A stretch of 51,221 bases of DNA from an uncultured Flavonifractor sp. Its GTDB lineage: Bacteria; Bacillota; Clostridia; Oscillospirales; Oscillospiraceae. The notes under the pieces were generated by a model. The model was not told the origin of the DNA and ran no database searches. It saw only the letters and a list, made by a program, of their open reading frames with translations. Location: NCBI GenBank assembly GCA_947384055.1, contig CANDFO010000010.1, positions 1 through 51,221 on the forward strand, read 5' to 3'. Of this stretch, positions 41,558 through 49,257 are shown one piece after another (the first letter of the stretch is position 1; each line of letters begins with the position of its first letter). The position numbers were made by a program, and so were the translations under genes.

Positions 41558-42700
41558 TCACTCGTACACGCGTTCTTTGGGCACCGCATACAATACGAGT
41601 TCTCCAGTTCTTCTTATATTTTCAGTATTTGTTTCGTACTTCCGCAAAATAAAACAATATTCCTCTACAATTTTGTCGATATATTGTGTAAGCTCTGCCA
41701 AATCAGAGGCTTTATGATATGCGCATAAGGCCAATACCGGCCTGCAAGAAACGATGACATCTTTCATGCTTTTTAGCAAATTTAGTTCTCCGCCTTCAAT
41801 ATCCGCATTTATTAATGTGACCTTCTGCTTATTCAAAATCTCCCACCCAGTAGTCTCATCAATAAATTCATTCACCGGAAGTACTTTGCTTCTGAATTTT
41901 TCCGGCAAATACTCTAAGTTTTTCTTTAGTCTTATATATGCTTCCGTATTAGCCTCATACGCATAGATCGCTTTGGCTTCCAACCCATTGGCAAAATACC
42001 AGAAAATATTGTCTCCAATATGCGCTCCTGCGTTAATCCAGACTTCCTCATCTAAATGTTTATATATCTCTTCTTTTGACATATCACCGTTTTGACCATA
42101 AAAATATTTTAGATTACCGTTGCATTGCTCTAATCTATAGGTGTCAAGTTCCATATATGTCCTGATAAATTCCAACATAATTTCTCTTGACTTTTGGTCA
42201 TATAGTCTCTCGTAGGTCATTTGTAAGCTCTCAAAATTGTCATAGTAGTATCCAATTCTATTAACGTCCGTCCATATATGTGTGTCAGCTTTAAGCTCAT
42301 TCTTTTCGTAGTCTGTCATATTGTAAAACTTTTTGATGTTTAAACTGGAAAGCAGCTCTATTATCTCAAATTGTTCAATTTCCTTAAAATATCGTGTATT
42401 AATAATGGCAATTGTCTTTTCGGAATCAAAGGATTCCACTATCTTATAAGGATTTATAACGGGAACTTCGCCCAATATCACAGTTCCGTTTTTAGCAGGG
42501 TCGCAGTCCAATATACCTTTTACACGAATTCCCAAATTTAAGAAGTACAATACAATGGCATGTATATCCGGTCCTCCTCCATAAATCACTACATCCCATT
42601 TGTTCATCTGTATCAGCGGGCAAATAATGCCGCCGAGCGTCATTCCTTCCGTCAGGATTCTTCTGCGCTTTTTTCCAAATATAACATCTTTTAGATCCAC
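41558..42700 (-). CDS. FkbM-family methyltransferase with N-terminal Rossmann-like domain
   Basis: 380 residues from a GTG at 42700; the ribosome site GGGGGCTGA is weak. Residues about 34-130 are the accessory module (WDVVIYGGGPDIHAIVLYFL, ILDCDPAKNG, TIAIINTRYF). The FkbM domain follows: EVWINAGAHIGDNIFWYFA (SAM site), YAYEANTEAYIRLKKNL and INADIEGGELNLLKSM. FkbM-type enzymes O-methylate sugars or other small groups. AT-rich composition. Gaps of 52 and 131 bases separate it from its neighbours, looser than elsewhere in the locus. Confidence 0.85.
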   Translation of the reverse strand: MDLKDVIFGKKRRRILTEGMTLGGIICPLIQMNKWDVVIYGGGPDIHAIVLYFLNLGIRVKGILDCDPAKNGTVILGEVPVINPYKIVESFDSEKTIAIINTRYFKEIEQFEIIELLSSLNIKKFYNMTDYEKNELKADTHIWTDVNRIGYYYDNFESLQMTYERLYDQKSREIMLEFIRTYMELDTYRLEQCNGNLKYFYGQNGDMSKEEIYKHLDEEVWINAGAHIGDNIFWYFANGLEAKAIYAYEANTEAYIRLKKNLEYLPEKFRSKVLPVNEFIDETTGWEILNKQKVTLINADIEGGELNLLKSMKDVIVSCRPVLALCAYHKASDLAELTQYIDKIVEEYCFILRKYETNTENIRRTGELVLYAVPKERVYE

Positions 42701-42752
42701 AGTTCAGCCCCCATATACTTTCTTACCTCTGCTTAACAAGAACTTCACGCTA

Positions 42753-43691
42753 TCACTCACATACGTATATATAATTCTTAATTCCTCTATCATTCAAGCC
42801 GTTTACAATCTCCTGGTAGAATTGCTCGCGCACGGCAATGAGTACCAAAGCGTCTTTATCTTCTATACAATCGGCTTCTATAATTTTATGTCCATAAAAT
42901 GTGTACTTTTTCTCCAGTTCTGTAACAACAATTCCATGTATCTTCACATCTGCCATATCCAAAATCTTAATACACTCTTCTGCGTATTTTCCCGCCCCAT
43001 ACAAATATAACTTTGAAGCGCCTTTTATTTCTTTAAGCCTTGAACATATCAACGACTTACTTACTTTTTTTAACCATGACCCGGAATAATGATGAATTGC
43101 ACAGGTATTTGTGGTAATATGGATCATGCCGTTAGTCCAGTCCTTGGGGCAAAAATAATCCTTCGGATATAGCGTTAAACCGGCTACTCTTTGTTTTGTG
43201 TTATTTCGAACCAACCCATGTTTAACACATGAATCCGTTATTGCGGCGACATTTGTGGTCATATCCAGCTTGCCGTCCGGTTGAACAAAATGTCTATCTC
43301 TATACGCATCTAACAATTCTTCAAAAAGCCGGAAACCTCTTTCAGCACCCATAATGCCTGTTGGAACATCGGTAAAACTTTCAAATCCGGAAAAAGCCTT
43401 TTCACAGAGGAACTCATCAATCGGCTTTATCAATTCAACGTCTGTGTCCATATAAACGCCGCCATGTTGGACAAGTGCATAAAGTCTTACGAAATCGCTT
43501 ACAAACGCATATTTCTTATTTTCATACGCTTCTTTTACATAATCGCAGATATTAATATCAAAATTTTCTTCACTCCATCTGATGATTTTATAATCAGGGC
43601 AATTCTTTTTCCAACTTTCCAAACACTTTATCGCTAATTCCGGCAACTCCTTTGGCCCAAACCATGCATAATGAATTGTTTTTGGAATCAT
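42753..43691 (-). CDS. GT32-type glycosyltransferase with C-terminal Rossmann-like domain
   Basis: 312 residues from the ATG at 43691 (GGGGAGG upstream). The N-terminal 230 residues match the capsular GT32 family: IPKTIHYAWFGPKELPELA (2-20), FVSDFVRLYALVQHGGVYMD and the DXD motif D82-T-D84. Residues about 225-312 are the accessory module (KLYLYGAGKYAEECIKIL, VLIAVREQFYQEIVNGL). The sugar transferred is unknown; galactose and mannose donors are common in this family. AT-rich; followed by a 142-bp gap before the heptose genes. Confidence 0.88.
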   Translation of the reverse strand: MIPKTIHYAWFGPKELPELAIKCLESWKKNCPDYKIIRWSEENFDINICDYVKEAYENKKYAFVSDFVRLYALVQHGGVYMDTDVELIKPIDEFLCEKAFSGFESFTDVPTGIMGAERGFRLFEELLDAYRDRHFVQPDGKLDMTTNVAAITDSCVKHGLVRNNTKQRVAGLTLYPKDYFCPKDWTNGMIHITTNTCAIHHYSGSWLKKVSKSLICSRLKEIKGASKLYLYGAGKYAEECIKILDMADVKIHGIVVTELEKKYTFYGHKIIEADCIEDKDALVLIAVREQFYQEIVNGLNDRGIKNYIYVCE

Positions 43692-43833
43692 ATAGCCTCC
43701 CCACCCATCTTATTATATTGTGGTCAGCAGCACGGCCAACCCCAGCAGTTACCTACGAAATCCATAAAGCTGCATGGCAAGTCCCGCTTTTCCAGGCAGA
43801 CGTTTCCTTGCAAGCATACCCAATCCTTTCCAT

Positions 43834-44553
43834 TTATGACAAAATTGAAAATCCTAACGCTTTGCTGTCTTGTTCAAACATTTGGACTGTTTCCAGTGAA
43901 AACACATCCAAATTTTTACCCAGATTTTTCAATTTTGCCAGCAAATCATTCGTGACTGTGATAATATCCACTCCGCAACGGTCCGCCTGCACGATATTAA
44001 AAACCTCCCGGCAGCTTGCCCAAAGGCTTTTAGTGCCGGGCTTCCGCCCGCAAAGCTCCGCGGTTTTCTGCATAATGGGTTCCGGGTCAATCCCCGCGTC
44101 CGCGATTCTTCCCGCAAATACAGAGACGATATTTTCCGTGCCGTCCGCAAAGGCACTCAGCACATTCTCAACCTGTTCGATTGTAAAAACAGCGGTCACA
44201 TTCAACCTGACGCCTTCTTTTGAAAGCGTGGAGATAAGCGGGACACTCGACTCTCCTTTCGCGTTCGTCACCGGGATTTTAACAAAAATCTGTTTCCCAT
44301 ATCGGGCCAGCGACAGCGCTTCTGCTTTCATAGTCTCAAAGTCGTCTGCAAATACCTCAAAAGAAATCGGCCTGTCTGGAATTGTGCTGACAGCTTCTTT
44401 AACAAATTCCGTATAGCTTTTCACGCCCGCCTTCTTCATCAGCGTAGGATTGGTCGTAAACCCTTTTACAAATCCCTTTCGATACATCTCAAGCATCCCT
44501 TGCAGGTCGGCTCCGTCCGCGTAGATCGCGACGTTCATATCTTCCAGCTTCAT
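43834..44553 (-). CDS. Transaldolase-family protein in a heptose gene set
   Basis: 239 residues from the ATG at 44553 (GGAGGAG, 7-base spacing; a GTG one codon earlier is possible). Class I aldolase barrel of the small TalC/FSA group: AIYADGADL (9-17), GFTTNPTLMKK (31-41) and the Schiff-base lysine K92 in FVKIPVT. It could make or consume sedoheptulose 7-phosphate, the precursor used by the isomerase encoded next door, or form fructose 6-phosphate. Its place directly after gmhA in transcription order argues for a heptose role. Confidence 0.85.
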   Translation of the reverse strand: MKLEDMNVAIYADGADLQGMLEMYRKGFVKGFTTNPTLMKKAGVKSYTEFVKEAVSTIPDRPISFEVFADDFETMKAEALSLARYGKQIFVKIPVTNAKGESSVPLISTLSKEGVRLNVTAVFTIEQVENVLSAFADGTENIVSVFAGRIADAGIDPEPIMQKTAELCGRKPGTKSLWASCREVFNIVQADRCGVDIITVTNDLLAKLKNLGKNLDVFSLETVQMFEQDSKALGFSILS

Positions 44554-44576
44554 CACACCGCTCCTCCTCTCCGCCT

Positions 44577-45146
44577 TTATTTTGCGCCGTCAATGGCGTT
44601 GACCAGCAGATGCCAGACCACACCCTGCCAGCCCTCCGCGTGAGGAGTGATTCTCTTCTCAGACACGACAGGGACCAAAACACATACGTCAGATACTTCC
44701 TTTGCGTACCCGCCGTTGCGGGATACAACAGAAATGATTTTTGCTTTCCGCTCCCTTGCCAGCTTCAGTGCGTTTACAATGTTGGCCGAGGTGTGCTCGC
44801 TGCCCCCGCCTACGGACAGAACCATCACGACGTCCCGCTCTGACAGCCTGGAGGTTTTCAGCCACTCTGCAAAAGTGGTTTCCCACCCCTCGTCATTGGT
44901 TCTGGCGCTCAATTCTGAAACATTGTCCGTAGGAGCATATGCTTCAATTCCCACAATTTTGCGGAAGTCGTTTACTGCATGGGAGGCATTGGCCGCGCTG
45001 CCGCCAACACCTAAAATGAACAGCCGCCCGCCTGTCCGCCGAAGCTCTCGTATAACCTGAACGCAGCTTTCGAGCCGTTCGACGGAAATTGTTTCCGCAA
45101 TTTTTACTGTTTCTTCCAAATAGTTTTTGATATATTCCCGGTCCAT
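44577..45146 (-). CDS. gmhA: Sedoheptulose-7-phosphate isomerase-like SIS protein
   Basis: 189 residues from the ATG at 45146 (GAGGA upstream). SIS fold: FILGVGGSAANASHAVND (44-61) and VLSVGGGSEHTSANIVNAL (about 108-126). GmhA converts sedoheptulose 7-phosphate to D-glycero-D-manno-heptose 7-phosphate. The assignment rests on length, motifs and the neighbouring HddA and HddC-GmhB genes. Confidence 0.85.
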   Translation of the reverse strand: MDREYIKNYLEETVKIAETISVERLESCVQVIRELRRTGGRLFILGVGGSAANASHAVNDFRKIVGIEAYAPTDNVSELSARTNDEGWETTFAEWLKTSRLSERDVVMVLSVGGGSEHTSANIVNALKLARERKAKIISVVSRNGGYAKEVSDVCVLVPVVSEKRITPHAEGWQGVVWHLLVNAIDGAK

Positions 45147-45156
45147 AAAAATTCCT

Positions 45157-46464
45157 CTATTCTATGATTTGCGTCAGCTCGGCAATATCCTGAATGACTG
45201 CGTCCGGCCGATTTCCCTTCAGCGCCTGACAGATATCGCATTTCCAGTTCCCCAGCAAAACCGTTTTCAGCCCCGCCCCTTTCCCCGCCATGACGTCTGT
45301 ATAGGAATCCCCCACCATGTAGGATCGGGTCAGATCAATGTTATAAACCTGAAGCAGGTCCGTAATCATGCCTGGCTTTGGTTTGCGACAGCGACAGCTT
45401 TGAATCAGAAAGGGCGCCGCCTTGTTTTCGGCCGCTCCACCGGGGTGGTGCGGGCACAGGGCGGAAAATTCAATAGAAATCCCTTTTTCTTTCAAATTCC
45501 GAACCATCCAGGTGTTTAACTCGTACAGCTTCACCAGCGTTGTCTTTCCTTTCGCTGCGGCCGGCTGGTTTGTGACAATGAACAGGTAAAATCCCCGCTG
45601 CTGAAGCAGACGCAGCGTTTCAATCACGTTGGACTTGTAGTGAAAATCCTCCCGCCGGAACGGGGAATCCAGCTGCTCGGTCTCCTCATGGAATACCAGC
45701 TCGTTGATCACGCCGTCCCGGTCAAAGAAAACTGCCGGTCGCTTCTCCCCGAATCGTTTTGCCGCATAATTGCAGAACTCCTGTAAGGAAGCTGGATTCC
45801 CAATCTCATAAAACCGTTTGTTCACAATTTGTGCCGCAAGTCTGCCCTGCCTAGACAACGACGTCAGGAGTTCTGCCAAATCAAACGCCCGGTCCTCTCT
45901 GCCTGATAAACTCTCTTTTGAAAGCATTGAGACTCCGTAGTCAATATACTGCATCTCTTCCCGGTGGCACGTTTTATCATAGAGCAGGAGTTCTCCGTCC
46001 CGGCAGACAACATTGCTTTTATCAAACTGGTTCCTGTTTTCGAGCACCGTCATAAGACCAAGCTTTCCGGCCCCTTTCGCCAGGCAATACCGGTATACGG
46101 TCTCCTGATAATCAATGTCCATAAAAGAATCGCCGTACAGCAGGAGAAAATCATCTTCCAGCTTTTCTTCCGCGCGCTTCAGCGCACCTCCTGTCCCCCG
46201 TGCGGTTGGACCGTCGTAGGAATATTGGATATCCATTTGCCACTGGGAGCCGTCGCCGTAATACGCTTCAATTTGCTTGGCCTGATACCCCACCAGGAAC
46301 AAGATCTTACGAAATTTCCACCGCCGCAAGAGTCTTAACTGATAGTCAAAAAACGGGACCCCATTGACATCCGCCATGGCTTTGGGGCGGTCTTTTAAGC
46401 CCAAGCGGGTCCCCAGGCCGCCCATCAGTACCACGACCTGCGTATCTGCCACTATATCGCCCAT
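45157..46464 (-). CDS. Bifunctional heptose-1-phosphate nucleotidyltransferase / heptose bisphosphatase (HddC-GmhB fusion)
   Basis: 435 residues from the ATG at 46464; a GTG four codons earlier is an alternative. Residues 1-235 are a sugar nucleotidyltransferase (VVVLMGGLGTRLGLKDRPKA, 10-29, LLLYGDSFMDID). Residues about 243-435 are a GmhB-type HAD phosphatase: FFDRDGVIN (246-254), IVTNQPAAAKG, a zinc-loop-like C-P-H-H ... C-R-C-R-K-P and MVGDSYTDVMAGKGAG. Together with GmhA and HddA this completes GDP-D-glycero-alpha-D-manno-heptose synthesis as known from Aneurinibacillus; the guanylyl specificity is inferred. The two activities are usually separate proteins. Confidence 0.86.
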   Translation of the reverse strand: MGDIVADTQVVVLMGGLGTRLGLKDRPKAMADVNGVPFFDYQLRLLRRWKFRKILFLVGYQAKQIEAYYGDGSQWQMDIQYSYDGPTARGTGGALKRAEEKLEDDFLLLYGDSFMDIDYQETVYRYCLAKGAGKLGLMTVLENRNQFDKSNVVCRDGELLLYDKTCHREEMQYIDYGVSMLSKESLSGREDRAFDLAELLTSLSRQGRLAAQIVNKRFYEIGNPASLQEFCNYAAKRFGEKRPAVFFDRDGVINELVFHEETEQLDSPFRREDFHYKSNVIETLRLLQQRGFYLFIVTNQPAAAKGKTTLVKLYELNTWMVRNLKEKGISIEFSALCPHHPGGAAENKAAPFLIQSCRCRKPKPGMITDLLQVYNIDLTRSYMVGDSYTDVMAGKGAGLKTVLLGNWKCDICQALKGNRPDAVIQDIAELTQIIE

Positions 46465-46478
46465 CGCTCTTTCCACCG

Positions 46479-47453
46479 TTACAGCAGCTTTGTCCCGCCG
46501 GGTTCAAACCGGAAGCGGACCTCTTCCAGTCCCAGGCCGTTCATGGCTTTCCGCAGACTCGACCTGTCCTGCGCGTAAAACATGAGGAAACCTCCTCCAC
46601 CTGCTCCGATCAGTTTTCCCCCCAGCGCCCCGTTTTTCAACGCGCACTCATACCACACGTCGATCTGCGGGTTGCTCATGCCCTTCGCCCGTTTTTTCTT
46701 ATAGTCCCAATGGACATTCATCAGTTCCGCAAACCGGCGCAGGTCGCCGCTTTCCAGAGCGGCCCGGCTCTCCAAACCCAGTTGTTTCACAAAATCCAGG
46801 TTTTTGAGCATCTCGCCGTCGTTTTCCCTGCTTTTTTTATCCTGCTCCCCAAGAATATCCCCAGCGGAGTGGGAATAGCCTGTAAAAAACAGCATAAGAT
46901 TGTCCTCTAAATCGTACAGCGTACCCTGGGCGAGCTTAAGAGGCTCCACCTGCACAAAACCATCCTTCTGAATATTCATGCAGGTAATGCCGCCATAAGC
47001 CGAGATATATTGGTCCTGCTTGCCGATGGAGCCGCCCAGCCGGTCAATCTCAATTTTGCAGGCCTCTTCCGCCAGCTGTCGTTTCCCTACGATATCGCCC
47101 TTGTATCCGTGGAGCGCGCAGAGCAACGCCGTTGTAAAGGTGCTGGAGGAACCCAGGCCTGTTCCGGCAGGGATGTCCGCCATGGAGCAAATCTCCAGCG
47201 GCTCCTGAGCAAGGGCCATCATTTCCAGCGCCTCCCGTACAATGGGATGGCACAGCTCGGATGCTTCCCTCACCCGCTCCAGCTTGGAATATTTCAGCAC
47301 CAGGGAACGGTCAAAGGTCCTGTTGATCAATATGTATACGTATTTGTCAATGGCGGCTGAGATCAAAAATCCCTCCCGCTTTTCGTAGTACGACGCCAGA
47401 TCTGTCCCCCCGCCACCCAGTGTGATCCGCAGAGGGCTCCTTGCGATAACCAT
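46479..47453 (-). CDS. hddA: D-glycero-D-manno-heptose 7-phosphate kinase (GHMP family)
   Basis: 324 residues from the ATG at 47453 (AAGGTGG upstream). GHMP kinase motifs: ARSPLRITLGGGGTDLASYY (4-23), the ATP-binding PAGTGLGSSSTFTTALLCAL (about 96-115) and the C-terminal GGKLIGAGGGGFLMFY. It would phosphorylate C1 of heptose 7-phosphate; the bisphosphate is then trimmed by the GmhB domain and activated by the HddC domain of the downstream gene. Confidence 0.87.
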   Translation of the reverse strand: MVIARSPLRITLGGGGTDLASYYEKREGFLISAAIDKYVYILINRTFDRSLVLKYSKLERVREASELCHPIVREALEMMALAQEPLEICSMADIPAGTGLGSSSTFTTALLCALHGYKGDIVGKRQLAEEACKIEIDRLGGSIGKQDQYISAYGGITCMNIQKDGFVQVEPLKLAQGTLYDLEDNLMLFFTGYSHSAGDILGEQDKKSRENDGEMLKNLDFVKQLGLESRAALESGDLRRFAELMNVHWDYKKKRAKGMSNPQIDVWYECALKNGALGGKLIGAGGGGFLMFYAQDRSSLRKAMNGLGLEEVRFRFEPGGTKLL

Positions 47454-47458
47454 CGGTC

Positions 47459-48304
47459 TTAACCACCTTTTTTCACAAATGCCACGCTCAGGGTATCCCC
47501 AATCGGTATAAAACCCACATGGTTCTTTTCTGCGAATTCCTCAATGGCTTTTTTTGCCCCCGCATAGGAGAACGAAAAGTAATCATGTACGAACAGATAT
47601 CCATTCTCGGCCAGCCTGGGCCAAAAATATTCCAGCCCAGCCAGAATTGGCTTGTACAGGTCCACGTCAATATTGACAAAGGCGTACCGCTCATCTTCCA
47701 ATCCGGCAGCCGTGTCCGGGAAATAACCCTGGCGGATCACACAGGCCTCTGGATGGGGCATCCGGCTCAAAACATAGTCCGCAGATGTGTTCGCCAGCTT
47801 GCCTACCTTGTTTATCAGAAGGTCATTCTCGGTTTCATAGCTCATATCTTGTTCCGGAAACCCTTCAAAGGTGTCAAACAGATACAGCCTTCGGTCTGGA
47901 AATATTTCATTGATAATTTTTGCAAAATCCCCGCGGTATACCCCAAGCTCCGCTACAGCGCCTGACACATGCTTTTCCTTTAATAGAATGGCTATCTTTT
48001 CCAGGCATTCACGCCTCGCCCGCGAATTCAAATCGACATACTGACAGATAATCCGTTCTTCCGGAAAATCATGCGCAAGCAAATATTGAATGGCGTCTTC
48101 ATAGCCTGTCAATATCCCCATAATCACAATATCCGGGCGTTCTGACAAAATCGTTTCCGGCTTTTTTACCTCTAAAGCCCCAATTCTTGTCCCGATAATC
48201 TCTGGATTGCCATCCACGTAATATTTTACGTCATATTTTCCTTTAACTTCTTCATATACGCGCTTTCCTGTGGTTGTAGCCCCATAAATTACGGCTGATT
48301 TCAT
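47459..48304 (-). CDS. Second TylF/MycF-type O-methyltransferase with N-terminal Rossmann-like domain
   Basis: 281 residues from the ATG at 48304, which overlaps the upstream stop (ATGA). The accessory module occupies about 1-90 (SAVIYGATTTGKRVYEEV, YVDGNPEIIGTRIGAL, DIVIMGILTGYEDAIQYLL). The TylF part has AVAELGVYRGDFAKIINEIF, LYLFDTFEGFPEQDM, QGYFPDTAAGLEDERYAFVN and FVHDYFSF. It resembles the product of 40374-41426 but is shorter, more GC-rich and lacks a homopolymer tract. It probably methylates a heptose- or rhamnose-linked hydroxyl. Confidence 0.88.
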   Translation of the reverse strand: MKSAVIYGATTTGKRVYEEVKGKYDVKYYVDGNPEIIGTRIGALEVKKPETILSERPDIVIMGILTGYEDAIQYLLAHDFPEERIICQYVDLNSRARRECLEKIAILLKEKHVSGAVAELGVYRGDFAKIINEIFPDRRLYLFDTFEGFPEQDMSYETENDLLINKVGKLANTSADYVLSRMPHPEACVIRQGYFPDTAAGLEDERYAFVNIDVDLYKPILAGLEYFWPRLAENGYLFVHDYFSFSYAGAKKAIEEFAEKNHVGFIPIGDTLSVAFVKKGG

Positions 48305-49257
48305 TTGTTTTTCTTCCCCTTCTCATACATCTTCCGCACCGACATTTGAATTGCCTGCTCTGATGTGTACCGGTTGGCCCAGCCCAAACTTCTGATTTTT
48401 CGGGAATCCAGCCGGACAATAGGCACGTCGCCCTTCCAGCCTCTGTCGCCGCCGGTATAATGGTATTCCACGTTTTCCAGCCCCATGATCCCCACCACAG
48501 CGTCCGCAATTTCGTTCACCGTCATATGGTCCAAGGTGGCGACATTATAGTAGTTGTATCCGCACAGCGCTTTTTTCTCCACCGTTCTCAGCGCGTCAAC
48601 GATGTCGTCAATGTAAATATAGGATTTGCTCTGAGTCCCATTACCGAGGATGGTTAGCTGCCCTGGCGCTTCCATCAGCCTCTTGATAAAGTCATATCCC
48701 ACACCGTGGGTCTGGTCGGGTCCCACCACATTGGCAAAGCGGAAAGCGGCGGCGTTCATGTCAAACATCCTGCTGTAGGCGCAGATCAGCGCCTCGCACG
48801 CCAGCTTGCTGGCCCCATAGGTGGAGGACGGCAGCATAGGGGAAAAGTCCTCATTTGTCACAGTCTCGCCCACATCGCCATATACCCCGCTGCCGGAGGC
48901 GTACAATAGGTTTTTTACACCGTTCCTGCGCATTGCCTCCACCAAATTATTGATTAAATAGGTTCCCTCCCAAAAGTCAATATCCGGCTGGGAGATCGCT
49001 TTGGCGATATCGGGATTGGAGGCCAGACTATAGACGATGTCCACACCTGACATGGCTTTTACAAGCCGCTCCTGATCCTTCATGTCGCCTCGAATAATGT
49101 GAAGTCTATCCTTACCCAGGATATTTCCCAAATGTTCTTCTTTTCCGGAAGAATAGTTGTCATAAATTATAATCTGTGCATCCTCTTCTTCCTCAAAAAG
49201 TCGTTTGACTACATGGCTTCCAATAAAGCCAATTCCGCCGGCAACTAAATATTTCAC
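48301..49257 (-). CDS. NAD-dependent epimerase/dehydratase (extended SDR)
   Basis: 318 residues from a GTG at 49257 (AAAGGAG, 7-base spacing) overlapping the GT2 stop as GTGA. Extended SDR: VAGGIGFIGSHVVKRLF (5-21), IIYDNYSSGKEEHLG, and the catalytic STYGASKLACEALI (Tyr-Lys). The sugar nucleotide is unknown: UDP-glucose 4-epimerase-like activity or modification of GDP-heptose are both possible from context. It is translationally coupled to both neighbours. Confidence 0.87.
   Translation of the reverse strand: MKYLVAGGIGFIGSHVVKRLFEEEEDAQIIIYDNYSSGKEEHLGNILGKDRLHIIRGDMKDQERLVKAMSGVDIVYSLASNPDIAKAISQPDIDFWEGTYLINNLVEAMRRNGVKNLLYASGSGVYGDVGETVTNEDFSPMLPSSTYGASKLACEALICAYSRMFDMNAAAFRFANVVGPDQTHGVGYDFIKRLMEAPGQLTILGNGTQSKSYIYIDDIVDALRTVEKKALCGYNYYNVATLDHMTVNEIADAVVGIMGLENVEYHYTGGDRGWKGDVPIVRLDSRKIRSLGWANRYTSEQAIQMSVRKMYEKGKKNK

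Noticed and set aside
43692..43833. Promoter or small gene between the transaldolase and GT32 genes
   Set aside because: The 142-bp gap shows no convincing -35/-10 pair and no frame with a ribosome site; I see nothing definite in it.
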